NCBI GenBank assembly: GCA_965224205.1
Contig: CBDCYN010000042.1
Coordinates: forward strand, 1 to 64,000
Direction of reading: 5' to 3'
From: CBDCYN01 sp965224205
GTDB taxonomy: Bacteria; Planctomycetota; Phycisphaerae; Phycisphaerales; Phycisphaeraceae
Length of the DNA: 64,000 nt
Positions 35,606 to 43,845 of this stretch are shown here, piece by piece (the stretch's first letter is position 1; every line of letters begins with the position of its first letter). The notes below the pieces were generated by a model. That model made no database searches. It had not been told where the DNA came from and worked only from the letters and a program-made list of their open reading frames with translations. The position numbers were made by a program, and so were the translations under genes.

Positions 35606-36197
35606 GTCCGGCCCTCGCATCGGGCACGTCGTCGGCCCGGCCGACATCTTCCTGCGTCAGCTCCCGCAACAGGTAACCCTGCGCAATCGCCCAATCACGC
35701 TTGACCGTTGCGATCGAGATGTCTAACGCATCAGCAACCTGCTCGTTCGTCAGCCCACCGAAGTAGCGCATCTCGACGACCTGCGCCTTGCGTGGATCGA
35801 CCTTAGCGAGCCGCTGAAGCGCCTCGTCGAGCGCGAGCAGGTCGTCCGATTGTTGATCACTCGCCACAACCGCTTCATCAAACACCACACGCTTGCCCGC
35901 CCCGCCACGCTTCTTGCTGGCGCGCTTACGGGCATGGTCGATCAGCAGGTGCCGCATCGCCGTCGACGCGTACTGATAGAACTGCGTACTGTTCTTGCCG
36001 GGCAAATCAGTCTGGGCAAGTAGGTTCAGAACCGCCTCATGCACCAGCGCCGTGGACGAGAGCGTGTGGTCCATCCGCTCGCCACGCATCTTGCTTTGAG
36101 CCAACCGCTTGAGGTCGTTGTACACTGACGCGATCAGGTCCTGACGCGCTTGGGCATCGCCCGCCTGAGCGGCTTGCAGGATCTGCGTCACGTCCAT
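35598..36197 (-). CDS. ECF-type RNA polymerase sigma factor
   Basis: A 199-residue sigma-70 family factor of the ECF class common in planctomycetes. Region 2 is around 'LYNDLKRLAQSKMRGER...STALVHEAVLNLL' and 'FYQYASTAMRHLLIDHARKR'. Region 4 is 'VVEMRYFGGLTNEQVADALDISIATVKRDWAIAQGYL'. There is no anti-sigma factor next to it. Instead a Ser/Thr kinase gene overlaps its stop codon by 8 bp, so the kinase is the likely regulator. Confidence 0.95.
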   Translation of the reverse strand: MDVTQILQAAQAGDAQARQDLIASVYNDLKRLAQSKMRGERMDHTLSSTALVHEAVLNLLAQTDLPGKNSTQFYQYASTAMRHLLIDHARKRASKKRGGAGKRVVFDEAVVASDQQSDDLLALDEALQRLAKVDPRKAQVVEMRYFGGLTNEQVADALDISIATVKRDWAIAQGYLLRELTQEDVGRADDVPDARAGHG

Positions 36198-36292
36198 TAC
36201 TGGGTCTCCATGGGCACGATATCTAAATTATAAGCTCGCTCCTGCCTGCCTACGCACCGAGCCATACCAACTTGCCTACTGAATACATGGTC

Positions 36293-37417
36293 TCAAGGGA
36301 TTAGCCGGTAGAGCCGGAAGAACAGATTCTCGATCGGCAACACATCGATATCCGAGAACCCGGCTTCTTGGGCGTATCGTCGTACGGTGGACGGCCTCAT
36401 CACCGTCCCCGTCCCCCCGCAACAGTGCTCGGCGCCGTCGGCCATCCCGGCGGGGAGGCAATGTAGGATCGACCACCCGTACATCATCCACTCCACATCG
36501 TTGCCCTTGGCGGTGAATTCATCCGCGACGCGTTCATCAACGATCAACACCGCCCCGTCATCCGCAAGCAAGCGTCTGGCATTACGCAGCGAACCGACGG
36601 GATCACCCATATCGTGGATCGTTTCGCAACAGAGGATCAGGTCGTATCCCTGTTCCACCTCCAGTTTGCTGACATCTTTACAGTGGAACATGACACGGCC
36701 CGACACCCCATATTCAGCCGCGTGTTGGCGGGCTTCATCAATGGATGCCGGGTCCATGTCATATCCGACTACCGTGATATCGGGGTAGGTTTTTGCAATC
36801 CCGATAGCAGACCAACCGCACCCACACCCGAAATCGGCGACCCGTGAAGTATCGCTGGATCGCAGCTTGGCATGGACATCCGGCATGGCTGGGATCCATT
36901 CGTTACCCAACACCTGGAGGAAGGTCGCTCGATTGATCGCGGCTATACCCTGGCGCGCCTCTGGCCCGTATTCACGAAACGGGACACCGCCCCCGTGTCG
37001 GAAAGCGTCCACGATCTGCGGCAGCGGCCGCAAGACACCGGCGAACAATTGGGTTAACGGGGCCAAATAGTTCAGGCTGTCCTGGTCTGTGAGCACCTCG
37101 CCGTGAGCAGCAGGCAGGTGGTAACGACGATCAAACGGGCCGGCCGTCTCGTCCTGCACCTCCAAGATCCCCGCGACGGTCTGTTGTTCCAACCATTCTC
37201 GGGCGTATCGCTCGTGGGTCCGCGTCACCTCGCTGAGTTCCGTCGAAGTGACGGGAGCATTCCCCGCCAGCGATTCGTAATAGCCCAGTTTGTGACCCAA
37301 GTACATCGAGAATATCTTGAACACGCCGGCGCTTGCTGACAGCATGTCATCGATAAAGGCATCTACTGCAGCCGAGTGATCAGCTTCGGGTTCGGCTAAC
37401 GTTGTGCTTTGAGTCAT
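36293..37417 (-). CDS. SAM methyltransferase with N-terminal winged helix, TetR-linked
   Basis: A 374-residue protein. Residues 25-110 form a winged-helix dimerisation domain as in O-methyltransferase-like proteins ('KIFSMYLGHKLGYYESLA...ELSEVTRTHERYAREWL'). The SAM domain follows with 'VADFGCGCGWSAIGIA' near residue 193 and 'VVGYDMDPASIDEARQHA'. The gene is transcribed divergently from a TetR regulator. Two palindromes lie between the genes, so it is very probably the regulator's target. An internal part of a second, closely related copy is at 49559-50078. The substrate is unknown; resistance or detoxification methylation is one possibility. Confidence 0.9.
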   Translation of the reverse strand: MTQSTTLAEPEADHSAAVDAFIDDMLSASAGVFKIFSMYLGHKLGYYESLAGNAPVTSTELSEVTRTHERYAREWLEQQTVAGILEVQDETAGPFDRRYHLPAAHGEVLTDQDSLNYLAPLTQLFAGVLRPLPQIVDAFRHGGGVPFREYGPEARQGIAAINRATFLQVLGNEWIPAMPDVHAKLRSSDTSRVADFGCGCGWSAIGIAKTYPDITVVGYDMDPASIDEARQHAAEYGVSGRVMFHCKDVSKLEVEQGYDLILCCETIHDMGDPVGSLRNARRLLADDGAVLIVDERVADEFTAKGNDVEWMMYGWSILHCLPAGMADGAEHCCGGTGTVMRPSTVRRYAQEAGFSDIDVLPIENLFFRLYRLIP

Positions 37418-37542
37418 CTTCTGGTCTCCTATGCTTGTGGTTCATAAAATCTGGTGAAACGTTGTGTCTGCTAAACGTGAAACGCCACCAATATTATCGA
37501 CTCTAAAATCATGTTGTGAACACACTTGAAGTAAAGGCGACC

Positions 37543-37579
37543 TTGACTTGTGGTTAATCTAAACTTGACCGCTGGTCAA
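37543..37579. promoter_or_regulatory. Double TetR operator (copy A)
   Basis: Two palindromes with the pattern TTGAC-N5-GTCAA lie 22 bp apart centre to centre. Site 1 at 37543-37557 ends GTTAA (one mismatch). Site 2 at 37565-37579 is perfect and extends to CTTGACC-GCT-GGTCAAG. They are between the divergent methyltransferase and tetR genes, 20-56 bp before the tetR ATG. Two sites two helical turns apart suit cooperative binding of two TetR dimers. Binding is an inference. The same pair occurs at 39167-39203. Confidence 0.75.
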
Positions 37580-37598
37580 GCTGGCGGGCTGAATAAGC

Positions 37599-38228
37599 AT
37601 GACGTGCGACCCCAACGACAAAACGGCTGTCGACCTCTTCGGAGGCGGGGTATCCCCGCGAGATACCCGTGAGAAGCTGATCCACACCGCGATGAATTTG
37701 TTCTATGCGTACGGGTTTCACGGCGTGGGAATCGATCAGATCATTACCGAAGTGGGTGTGACCAAGACAACCTTCTACAACCATTTCGAGAGCAAAGACG
37801 ATCTGATGGTAGCGGTCATCAAGCAGCGGGACGAGTGGGAGATGCAGGCATTCACCAAGTACGTGCAAGCCAAGGCCGGGTACGACCCACGAGCGATGCT
37901 GTTGGCGATGTTCGACGTCCTGCACGACTGGTTCAACCACCCGGATTATCAGGGGTGTTTGTTCATCACCGCCTGCTCGGAGTTCCCATCGAGGACTGAC
38001 CCGGTGCACCAAGCCGCGTCGCGTCATTACGCCGCGGCATTTAAGACCGTCTGCGACATGGCCAAAGCCGTCGGTATTGATGACGTAGAGAGTTTCGCCG
38101 AGGAGTGGATCACCTTGCTTGAGGGGGCGGTGACCTACCGCCTGGTTAACGGCGATGACAACGCGGCATCGATCTCGAAACGTATCGCCGAGAAGAGGCT
38201 CGAGGATTACTCGACACGAAAAGAATAA
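37599..38228 (+). CDS. TetR/AcrR family transcriptional regulator
   Basis: A 209-residue repressor. The N-terminal HTH occupies about residues 20-65: 'TREKLIHTAMNLFYAYGFHGVGIDQIITEVGVTKTTFYNHFESKDDL'. The ligand-binding C-terminal domain carries 'GCLFITACSEFP', typical of the YcdC/TetR_C-like subgroup. It is divergent from a methyltransferase gene, with a double palindrome in between, so autoregulation and control of the methyltransferase are likely. Its stop codon lies inside a strong terminator hairpin. Confidence 0.94.
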   Translation: MTCDPNDKTAVDLFGGGVSPRDTREKLIHTAMNLFYAYGFHGVGIDQIITEVGVTKTTFYNHFESKDDLMVAVIKQRDEWEMQAFTKYVQAKAGYDPRAMLLAMFDVLHDWFNHPDYQGCLFITACSEFPSRTDPVHQAASRHYAAAFKTVCDMAKAVGIDDVESFAEEWITLLEGAVTYRLVNGDDNAASISKRIAEKRLEDYSTRKE

Positions 38229-38255
38229 TCCCGCCCTTGCGGCGGGATTATTCTT
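38221..38255. terminator. Bidirectional intrinsic terminator after tetR
   Basis: A perfect 15-bp stem (AAGAATAATCCCGCC and its complement, 38221-38235 and 38241-38255) closes a 5-base loop CTTGC. It follows tetR and precedes the 3' end of the convergent PEP-CTERM gene. Short T-runs on either side let it serve both transcripts. Confidence 0.85.
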
Positions 38256-38349
38256 TGAAAATCCGTGCCTGGCCGACTGTCAAGAAATCGATATGGTGAC
38301 TCAATGCTGCCGGCTACGCGTTCCTGGCCCGAACTTGTTACCTCACGGG

Positions 38350-39039
38350 TCAAACCCATTGACGTTTCCGACGACCCATGAGAGCAATGGTGCTCAAGGC
38401 CAGCAGTCCGAGAGAACTCGGCTCCGGAACAGCATGAAATACCATGAACGCGCGGTTGCGTCTGGCAGCGGTTTCATCTTTCCCGAAGCTCACTCCGCCA
38501 CCCGACGGCGCGATACGCCATGTGCCGAAGAGTTGGTTTTCCAGTCCGAAGAACTGGTCCCCACCCGCCGCATCGTCGCTAGAAACGATCATCCCGCGAG
38601 CTGCTTCAAAACTCGTATCGACACCAAACAACCGCAATGCCGGGGTTTCGTTTAATAAGGCGTTGATGTCGCCCAAGACGTCCGAAACCGTAGCGGCTTC
38701 ATTCCCGATGAATGGGAACGGATCACTGAGGCTCAAGTCGCCCGCGATGGCCTCGAATGATCGTGAGTCAAATGTCACATTATAGATCCTTCCATCGAAC
38801 TTGAAATCCCGGATCGCTGTGGCTTGGGTACCCGTCCACTCGACGATGGGTGCCGCGATGGCAGGGGAACTAGTCCACGCGGTGATCACAGCCAAGCATA
38901 TCCATGCATGCAACCATTTTGTCTTGTCATATTTCCATCTCGCAGACCGTGGCGGGGACTGCTGGGACACGTCATCATTAGAGCCCCTGTCGATAAGCAG
39001 CCCCTTATCAACTTCCGACGCCATTATGTTGGTGATCAT
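38350..39039 (-). CDS. PEP-CTERM sorting domain protein
   Basis: A protein of up to 229 residues. The C-terminus has the PEP-CTERM signal: 'VPEPSSLGLLALSTIALMGRRKR', that is a PEP motif, a hydrophobic helix and a basic tail recognised by an exosortase. An N-terminal signal segment 'WLHAWICLAVITAWTSSPAIAAP' directs secretion, although it starts about 40 residues in. The true start may therefore be internal. The middle ('FNVTFDSRSFEAI' type pattern) is unrecognised. The protein is probably anchored at the cell surface or within the extracellular matrix. A copy of the TetR double operator lies about 130 bp upstream. Confidence 0.85.
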   Translation of the reverse strand: MITNIMASEVDKGLLIDRGSNDDVSQQSPPRSARWKYDKTKWLHAWICLAVITAWTSSPAIAAPIVEWTGTQATAIRDFKFDGRIYNVTFDSRSFEAIAGDLSLSDPFPFIGNEAATVSDVLGDINALLNETPALRLFGVDTSFEAARGMIVSSDDAAGGDQFFGLENQLFGTWRIAPSGGGVSFGKDETAARRNRAFMVFHAVPEPSSLGLLALSTIALMGRRKRQWV

Positions 39040-39166
39040 TTTCTTTTTTCCCTTTAGCTAGAGATTTCAATCGATCGTTCGTTACCACTCGCCTGTCCGG
39101 ATCAGGCACAACCAACGATATCGCCTACAAACCCCATTTGTGAATAGACTTGCAGTGCAGGAAACT

Positions 39167-39203
39167 TTGACTTGTGGTCAATCCAAACTTGACGTCAGGT
39201 CAA
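39167..39203. promoter_or_regulatory. Double TetR operator (copy B)
   Basis: TTGAC-N5-GTCAA occurs twice with both sites perfect (39167-39181 and 39189-39203), with the same 22-bp centre spacing as at 37543-37579. The homology covers 71 ungapped bases (39138-39208 against 37514-37584), about 58 identical by eye. It lies upstream of the minus-strand PEP-CTERM gene. On its other side no tetR gene remains. Confidence 0.7.
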
Positions 39204-39280
39204 GCTGGAAAGCAGATTGGAGCCCGCAACGGCTATTAGCATTATCCCGGCAGATGAGACGTGGTACACGGGTTGTTGAA

Positions 39281-39411
39281 TGGATGGGCAATTCCCTGCT
39301 CGTTCCCTGTTAAGGGCTGTAGGGAATTGACAAGCGGGCCGTCGTAAGACGAAATCAATCAGACACTAACGTTGGACAGCTTTCGATCCTTTGCCCAATC
39401 ATCCCTGTAAT
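39281..39411. repeat. 131-bp direct repeat, copy 1
   Basis: These 131 bases recur at 46140-46270 with a single difference (GTTGGACAG against GTTGGGCAG). The repeat contains several CCCTG motifs and a potential hairpin pairing AATTCCCT with AGGGAATT. It is not coding and does not coincide with an IS end that I can define. Here it precedes an IS630 element. Confidence 0.9.
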
Positions 39412-39516
39412 ACGCTTCCAGAATAATTCTGAGTCGATTTAGTAAGATGCGGCAGATGGCCTGACTAGGGACGGTCGGGCTTGAGTGATCGAGCGATGAT
39501 GGCATGGAGGCCGACG

Positions 39517-40017
39517 ATGAAGATCTCTTTACGACACCCCGAAGACCTTGATGAACTCAAGCGGCGGATCGGCCGTGAACGCAACGCCAAGCAGCGTGAT
39601 CGATATCGGGCGGTGAGGTGGGCGTTGGAAGGTAAGAGTTCTTACTGGATCGCCGACACGCTCGATCGCGGCCGGGCTTCCGTGCAGCGTTGGGCCTACG
39701 CGTACCGCGACGGCGGGATCGACGCGCTCGTCATCAGGCCCCAGCCAGGCCGCCCCACCAAGCTAGGTCGAGATCAAGAAGACGCGTTCATACAACGACT
39801 CGACACCGGGCCCACCGACGCCGACCAGGGCGTGTGCACCTTGCGAGGCAAAGATGTCGTGCGGATCCTCGATCAAGAATTCGGCGTGCCCTACAGTCTC
39901 CAAGGCGCCTACGACCTGCTGCACCGGTTGGGGTATTCATGCCTGACGCCGCGGCCGAAGCATCGCAAGAACGATCCCGAAGCGATGGCGACGTGGCGGC
40001 AAGACACCCCCCTTTGA
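39517..40017 (+). CDS. IS630 transposase, HTH part
   Basis: A protein of about 166 residues starting at MKISLRHPEDL with a GGAGG ribosome-binding site. It has a homeodomain-like HTH ('RYRAVRWALEGKSSYWIADTLDRGRASVQRWA') and a winged-helix segment. The frame ends at TGA (40015-40017) just after a run of six C. The catalytic half continues in the -1 frame, so slippage at ACCCCCCTTT is needed for the full protein. This is a different IS630 subgroup from copies A, C and D. Confidence 0.85.
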   Translation: MKISLRHPEDLDELKRRIGRERNAKQRDRYRAVRWALEGKSSYWIADTLDRGRASVQRWAYAYRDGGIDALVIRPQPGRPTKLGRDQEDAFIQRLDTGPTDADQGVCTLRGKDVVRILDQEFGVPYSLQGAYDLLHRLGYSCLTPRPKHRKNDPEAMATWRQDTPL

Positions 40018-40589
40018 TCCAAGAGATTCAAGACGAACATCCCGATCAGCGGGTCGAGGTGTGGTTCCAGGACGAAGCCCGTTTCGGCCAGCAAGGCACG
40101 CTCACGAAAGTCTGGGCCCCCAAGGGATCGCGTCCCACCGCCGTGAAGCAGACCGAGTATGAATGGGTCTACCTGTTCGCGGCGGTCAATCCGGGCACCG
40201 GTCGATCCTCGGCTCTGTTGGCCCCGACGGTGAACACCGACTACATGAACGAACACCTGCGGTTCATCTCCCAGGAAGCCGGCCCCGGTAAGCACGTGGT
40301 GTTGGTGTTGGATCAAGCCGGGTGGCACATGGCCAAAGCGTTGGTGGTACCCGACAACATCACGCTATTGCACCTGCCGCCGTACTCACCTGAGCTCAAT
40401 CCCATCGAACGGGTGTGGGCCTATCTCAAGAGCCACTATCTATCCAACCGCGTGTTCCATGACTACGACGACCTGTTCGATGCATGTCGACAAGCGTGGA
40501 ATAGATTCACCCAGGACGACCTATGCTCCATCTGCCACACATCATGGATAATGATCTTCCCCAGGGAAAGTGGACGGTCGGTTTCGTGA
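40002..40589 (+). CDS. IS630 transposase, DDE part, 3' end replaced by IS3
   Basis: The catalytic half in the -1 frame: 'EVWFQDEARFGQQGT' (first Asp), 'HVVLVLDQAGWHM' (second Asp) and 'PPYSPELNPIERVWAYLK' (Glu). The last codons, from about 40552, are read from the terminal repeat of an adjacent IS3 element. The natural C-terminus and the right IS end are therefore lost. The catalytic residues remain. Confidence 0.82.
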   Translation, partial: RHPPLIQEIQDEHPDQRVEVWFQDEARFGQQGTLTKVWAPKGSRPTAVKQTEYEWVYLFAAVNPGTGRSSALLAPTVNTDYMNEHLRFISQEAGPGKHVVLVLDQAGWHMAKALVVPDNITLLHLPPYSPELNPIERVWAYLKSHYLSNRVFHDYDDLFDACRQAWNRFTQDDLCSICHTSWIMIFPRESGRSVS

Positions 40590-40590
40590 G

Positions 40591-41451
40591 TTATGCGGTC
40601 TGCAGCTCGTAGGCCAGGGGGCTGTTGTACCCCAAAGACGAGTGCAGCCGCACACGATTGTAAAACACCTCGATGTAATCAAACAACGCCGTGGCCACCT
40701 CATCGAGGTCGACCCAATCCGATCCGTGAACCAGCTCGATCTTCAACGTGCCCATAAAACTCTCCATCATCGCGTTGTCGTAACAGTTGCCCTTGCCGCT
40801 CATCGAGCAGGAGACCCCATAAAACCCCAGCAGATCCTGGTACACCCCGCTGGCGTATTGGACCCCACGATCGCTGTGATGAATCACCCCCGTCAGAGGA
40901 TTTCTTTTCCCTGCCGCCCGACGCAACGCCTCGCACACCAGGTCGGCCCGCAGGTGATCGGCGACCGACCAGCCCACCACCATGCGCGAGAACACATCCA
41001 ACACCACCGCCAGATACACCCAGCCCATCCGCGTGGGCAGATACGTGATATCGGCCACCCATTTCTGGTTGGGACCCGTGGCCGTGAAGTCACGTTGCAA
41101 GAGATTCTCGGCGATCGGCTGATCGTGTTTCGAATCGGTCGTCACCGGCTTGAACCGTTTAGGCCCTTTGGCTTGCAAGCCTTCTTCTTGCATGATCTTG
41201 GCCACCGTGTTCACGCTGCAACGCTCACCGTCGGCTTGGAGTTGTTCATGAACCCGTGGGCTGCCGTAGACCCGACGATGATCTTCAAAAACCCGGTGGA
41301 CCTTCTCCGCCAGTTGCCCGCGACGGGTCGCCTGCTCGCACACGGGACGGGCTCGCCAGGCGTAGAACCCGCTGGGGCTCACGCACAGGACCCGGCACAT
41401 CACGCGGACCGGCCAGTGGTCGCGGTGCTCGTCGATGAAGCGGTACCTCAT
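40591..41451 (-). CDS. IS3 family transposase OrfB
   Basis: A 286-residue integrase-core transposase with catalytic residues in 'WVADITYLPT' (Asp), 'VIHHSDRGVQYAS' (Asp) and 'CYDNAMMESFMGTLK' (Glu). The N-terminal HTH_21 is 'VYGSPRVHEQLQADG'. Its ATG overlaps the orfA stop (ATGA). The full OrfAB protein arises by -1 slippage upstream at an A7 run (41481-41487). The frame is intact. Confidence 0.95.
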   Translation of the reverse strand: MRYRFIDEHRDHWPVRVMCRVLCVSPSGFYAWRARPVCEQATRRGQLAEKVHRVFEDHRRVYGSPRVHEQLQADGERCSVNTVAKIMQEEGLQAKGPKRFKPVTTDSKHDQPIAENLLQRDFTATGPNQKWVADITYLPTRMGWVYLAVVLDVFSRMVVGWSVADHLRADLVCEALRRAAGKRNPLTGVIHHSDRGVQYASGVYQDLLGFYGVSCSMSGKGNCYDNAMMESFMGTLKIELVHGSDWVDLDEVATALFDYIEVFYNRVRLHSSLGYNSPLAYELQTA

Positions 41452-41744
41452 CGGCTTTCGCTCGCGAAGAAGGTCGCGGCTTTTTTTAGGATTTCCCGTT
41501 CCATCTTCAGCCGACGGTTCTCTTGTTCCAACTCCCGCAGCTTGATCCGAATCTCTTGATCAGTGAGCCGACCGTTAGGGGCTAACTGCCGAACCCAAGC
41601 ACACACCGTCGTGCCCGCGACCCCTAAGCGCCGGGCGACCTCGGACTGGGACAACCCTTCCTCGGTGACCATCCGCACCGCCCCGGCCTTGAACTGATCG
41701 TCATACCGCTTGCTCGATTTCCCGTTGCCCATCGACTTTGACAT
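41448..41744 (-). CDS. IS3 family transposase OrfA
   Basis: A 98-residue HTH protein: 'YDDQFKAGAVRMVTEEGLSQSEVARRLGVAGTTVCAWV' followed by a leucine zipper ('IRIKLRELEQENRRLKMEREILKKA'). The slippery heptamer A-AAA-AAA at 41481-41487 lies near its 3' end. Shifting there gives a continuous 'KKSRDLLRERKPMRYRF' joint into OrfB, exactly the known IS3 pattern. Confidence 0.95.
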   Translation of the reverse strand: MSKSMGNGKSSKRYDDQFKAGAVRMVTEEGLSQSEVARRLGVAGTTVCAWVRQLAPNGRLTDQEIRIKLRELEQENRRLKMEREILKKAATFFASESR

Positions 41745-41932
41745 CTGGTGGACTCCTTTCGCCAGGCATCCTACCTAGCAGTTAGGACCGTCCACTTTCT
41801 CTGGGGAAGGTCATGTTCCGTAATGTCGGCGCGCTATAGATCCCGGGCAACGGATTTCGATTTCCATCCAACTTATCAGTCGGATAGCCGTCCGACAAGG
41901 TCGACATGGCGACGTTCAACTCCAACTAATGC

Positions 41933-43417
41933 GTCGCCCCTGAATAACCCTCGAGAGGCTGGTTTTGACGGGGTTTTCGGTGTGGATGTGGTGTGTTAGA
42001 TTGCAAGGATTGGCGATTGGATCAGCCGAAACCTTGCAATTTGAGGAGCACCGATGACGCCCCAGCCCAGCCCGCGTGACGCCTTTGAGTTGTTCCAGGC
42101 CCACTTCGATCAGCTGCTCAACCCCAAGCATCCGCTGGTCCAACTCGCTGGGCAGATCGATTGGGATGCATTCGATGCGGCGTTTCGGGATTGCTCCAGC
42201 CCCGACCAGGGCGTCCCAGCCAAGGCCACCCGGCTGATGGTGGGGCTGCACTATCTCAAGCACGCGTTCAATGAGTCGGACGAGTCGGTCGTGGCCCGGT
42301 GGGTCGAGAACCCGTATTGGCAATATTTCTGCGGCTACACGCATCTCCAGCACAAGTGCCCGATCCACCCCACGAGCATGACCAAGTGGCGTCAGCGTGT
42401 GGGTCAAGAGAAGCTACAGGTGTTGCTCCAACAGACGGTGTCGGTGGCGGTCGAACAAAAGCACCTGCCCGAACGCGAGATGAAGCAGGTGAACGTGGAC
42501 ACGACGGTGCAGGAGAAAAACATCACGCATCCGACGGACTCGAAGCTGCTGTACAAAGCGATCGTGAAGCTGGGCCGGGCGGCGAAAGCAAGCGGCATCG
42601 CGCTGCGTCAGTCGTACGTGCGTGTGGCCAAGCGGGCGTCGGTCAAGGCTAGTCGTTACGCCCACGCTCGACAGTTCAAGCGGATGCGGCGAGAGCTGCG
42701 CAAGATGCGGACATGGGTGGGCCGATTGATCCGCGACGTGCGGCGGAAAGCCGGGACATTAACCGAACCACTCAAGGCGTTGCTGGCCCAGTGTCAACGT
42801 TTACGGGACCAGCGTCAGGGTGATTCCAACAAGCTGTATTCGTTGCACGAGCCGGAGGTGCGGTGCATCAGCAAGGGCAAAGCGCACAAGCGATATGAGT
42901 TTGGCCAGAAGGTCTCGCTGGCGACAACGAATCGCCATGATTGGTTTGTCGGGGCGATGCTGTGCGAAGCAAACCCTTACGACGGGCACACATTGAGCCG
43001 GGCCTTGGATCAGGTCGAATCGATCACGGGCGTGACGCTGAGCGACGCGTACGTGGACCGGGGTTACCGCGGCCATGATTATGGCGGACCAACCACGGTC
43101 CACCTGGCAGGCAGTCGCTCAAAGAGCCTGACCTCGACGCAACGCAAACGCCGAAAGCGTCGAAGCGCCATTGAGCCGAAGATCGGTCACGCCAAACATG
43201 ACCACCGCATGGGCCGCTGCTATCTCAAGGGGTTGGTAGGAGACGCGATGAACGTGATCCTCGCCGCCGCCGGGGCCAACTTCCGCAAACTCCTGCGGCT
43301 GTTGCCATGCGCCTGGCGACGTTGGTTGCTCGAAATGATCCGCACCGCCCTCAACCCGATCCCACCCACCACCCAACGCCTCGCCGCCGCATAAAAAAGG
43401 GCTTTTTCAGGGACGAC
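41933..43417 (+). mobile_element. IS5/IS1182-type element, copy 1
   Basis: A 1485-bp element with ends GTCGCCCCTGAA and (reverse) GTCGTCCCTGAA. It is flanked by a 6-bp duplication TAATGC (41927-41932 and 43418-43423), or 8 bp ACTAATGC if the end bases are read differently. It is nearly identical to the copy at 57559-60057. The clean duplication indicates simple transposition here. Confidence 0.9.
42054..43394 (+). CDS. IS5/IS1182 family transposase (copy 1)
   Basis: A 446-residue DDE transposase. It has an N-terminal DUF772-like block ('FRDCSSPDQGVPAKATRLMVGLHYLKHAFNESDESVVARW'), then 'VNVDTTVQEKNITHPTDSKLL' with the first Asp, 'DAYVDRGYRGHDY' with the second, and 'RSAIEPKIGHAKHDHRMGR' with the Glu. 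A GAGGAG ribosome-binding site precedes the ATG. It differs from copy 2 by Tyr against His in 'NPYDGHT'. Confidence 0.94.
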   Translation: MTPQPSPRDAFELFQAHFDQLLNPKHPLVQLAGQIDWDAFDAAFRDCSSPDQGVPAKATRLMVGLHYLKHAFNESDESVVARWVENPYWQYFCGYTHLQHKCPIHPTSMTKWRQRVGQEKLQVLLQQTVSVAVEQKHLPEREMKQVNVDTTVQEKNITHPTDSKLLYKAIVKLGRAAKASGIALRQSYVRVAKRASVKASRYAHARQFKRMRRELRKMRTWVGRLIRDVRRKAGTLTEPLKALLAQCQRLRDQRQGDSNKLYSLHEPEVRCISKGKAHKRYEFGQKVSLATTNRHDWFVGAMLCEANPYDGHTLSRALDQVESITGVTLSDAYVDRGYRGHDYGGPTTVHLAGSRSKSLTSTQRKRRKRRSAIEPKIGHAKHDHRMGRCYLKGLVGDAMNVILAAAGANFRKLLRLLPCAWRRWLLEMIRTALNPIPPTTQRLAAA

Positions 43418-43845
43418 TAATGCATCTATTCGGATTACAATAACAGCATGATCACTCCTGCTATATGCAGGTTATTCTTTGACAATCGCATAGCTCGTTT
43501 CTTTGGGGCTTAGGCTGCTGTGCGGTAGTAGTGTTTGAGCAAGCCACCCAGTTGGGATTGGCAACCGACCTTGCCAATCGGTTCAGTGTGAGATTCCGGA
43601 TCCGGATGTGGTTTACTTTGGAATCTCAACACGCGATTGCCCATACGCTGATGCGGGCGATGATCGTTATAGAAACGTGTATAAGTTCGAGTGATGTAAT
43701 CGAGATGACGCAGACTGAAGCATGCAAGGTCATTCAGGCACTCCCGACGAACTGATGCGATCCAGGCCTCAGCAAAGGCATTCGCGTTCGGAGCTTGGAT
43801 CGGCGACTTCACAATCTGGATATTGGCAGTTTCCATCAGTTGATC

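Larger units (their letters stand above)
40552..41813 (-). mobile_element. IS3-family element, complete
   Basis: A 1262-bp element with imperfect inverted repeats: TGATCTTCCCCAGGGAAAG at the left, and TGACCTTCCCCAGAGAAAG read inward from the right. It has the TG...CA ends of IS3. It carries orfA and orfB overlapping by 4 bp. No target duplication is recognisable. The left side lies inside an IS630 transposase gene. Confidence 0.88.
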
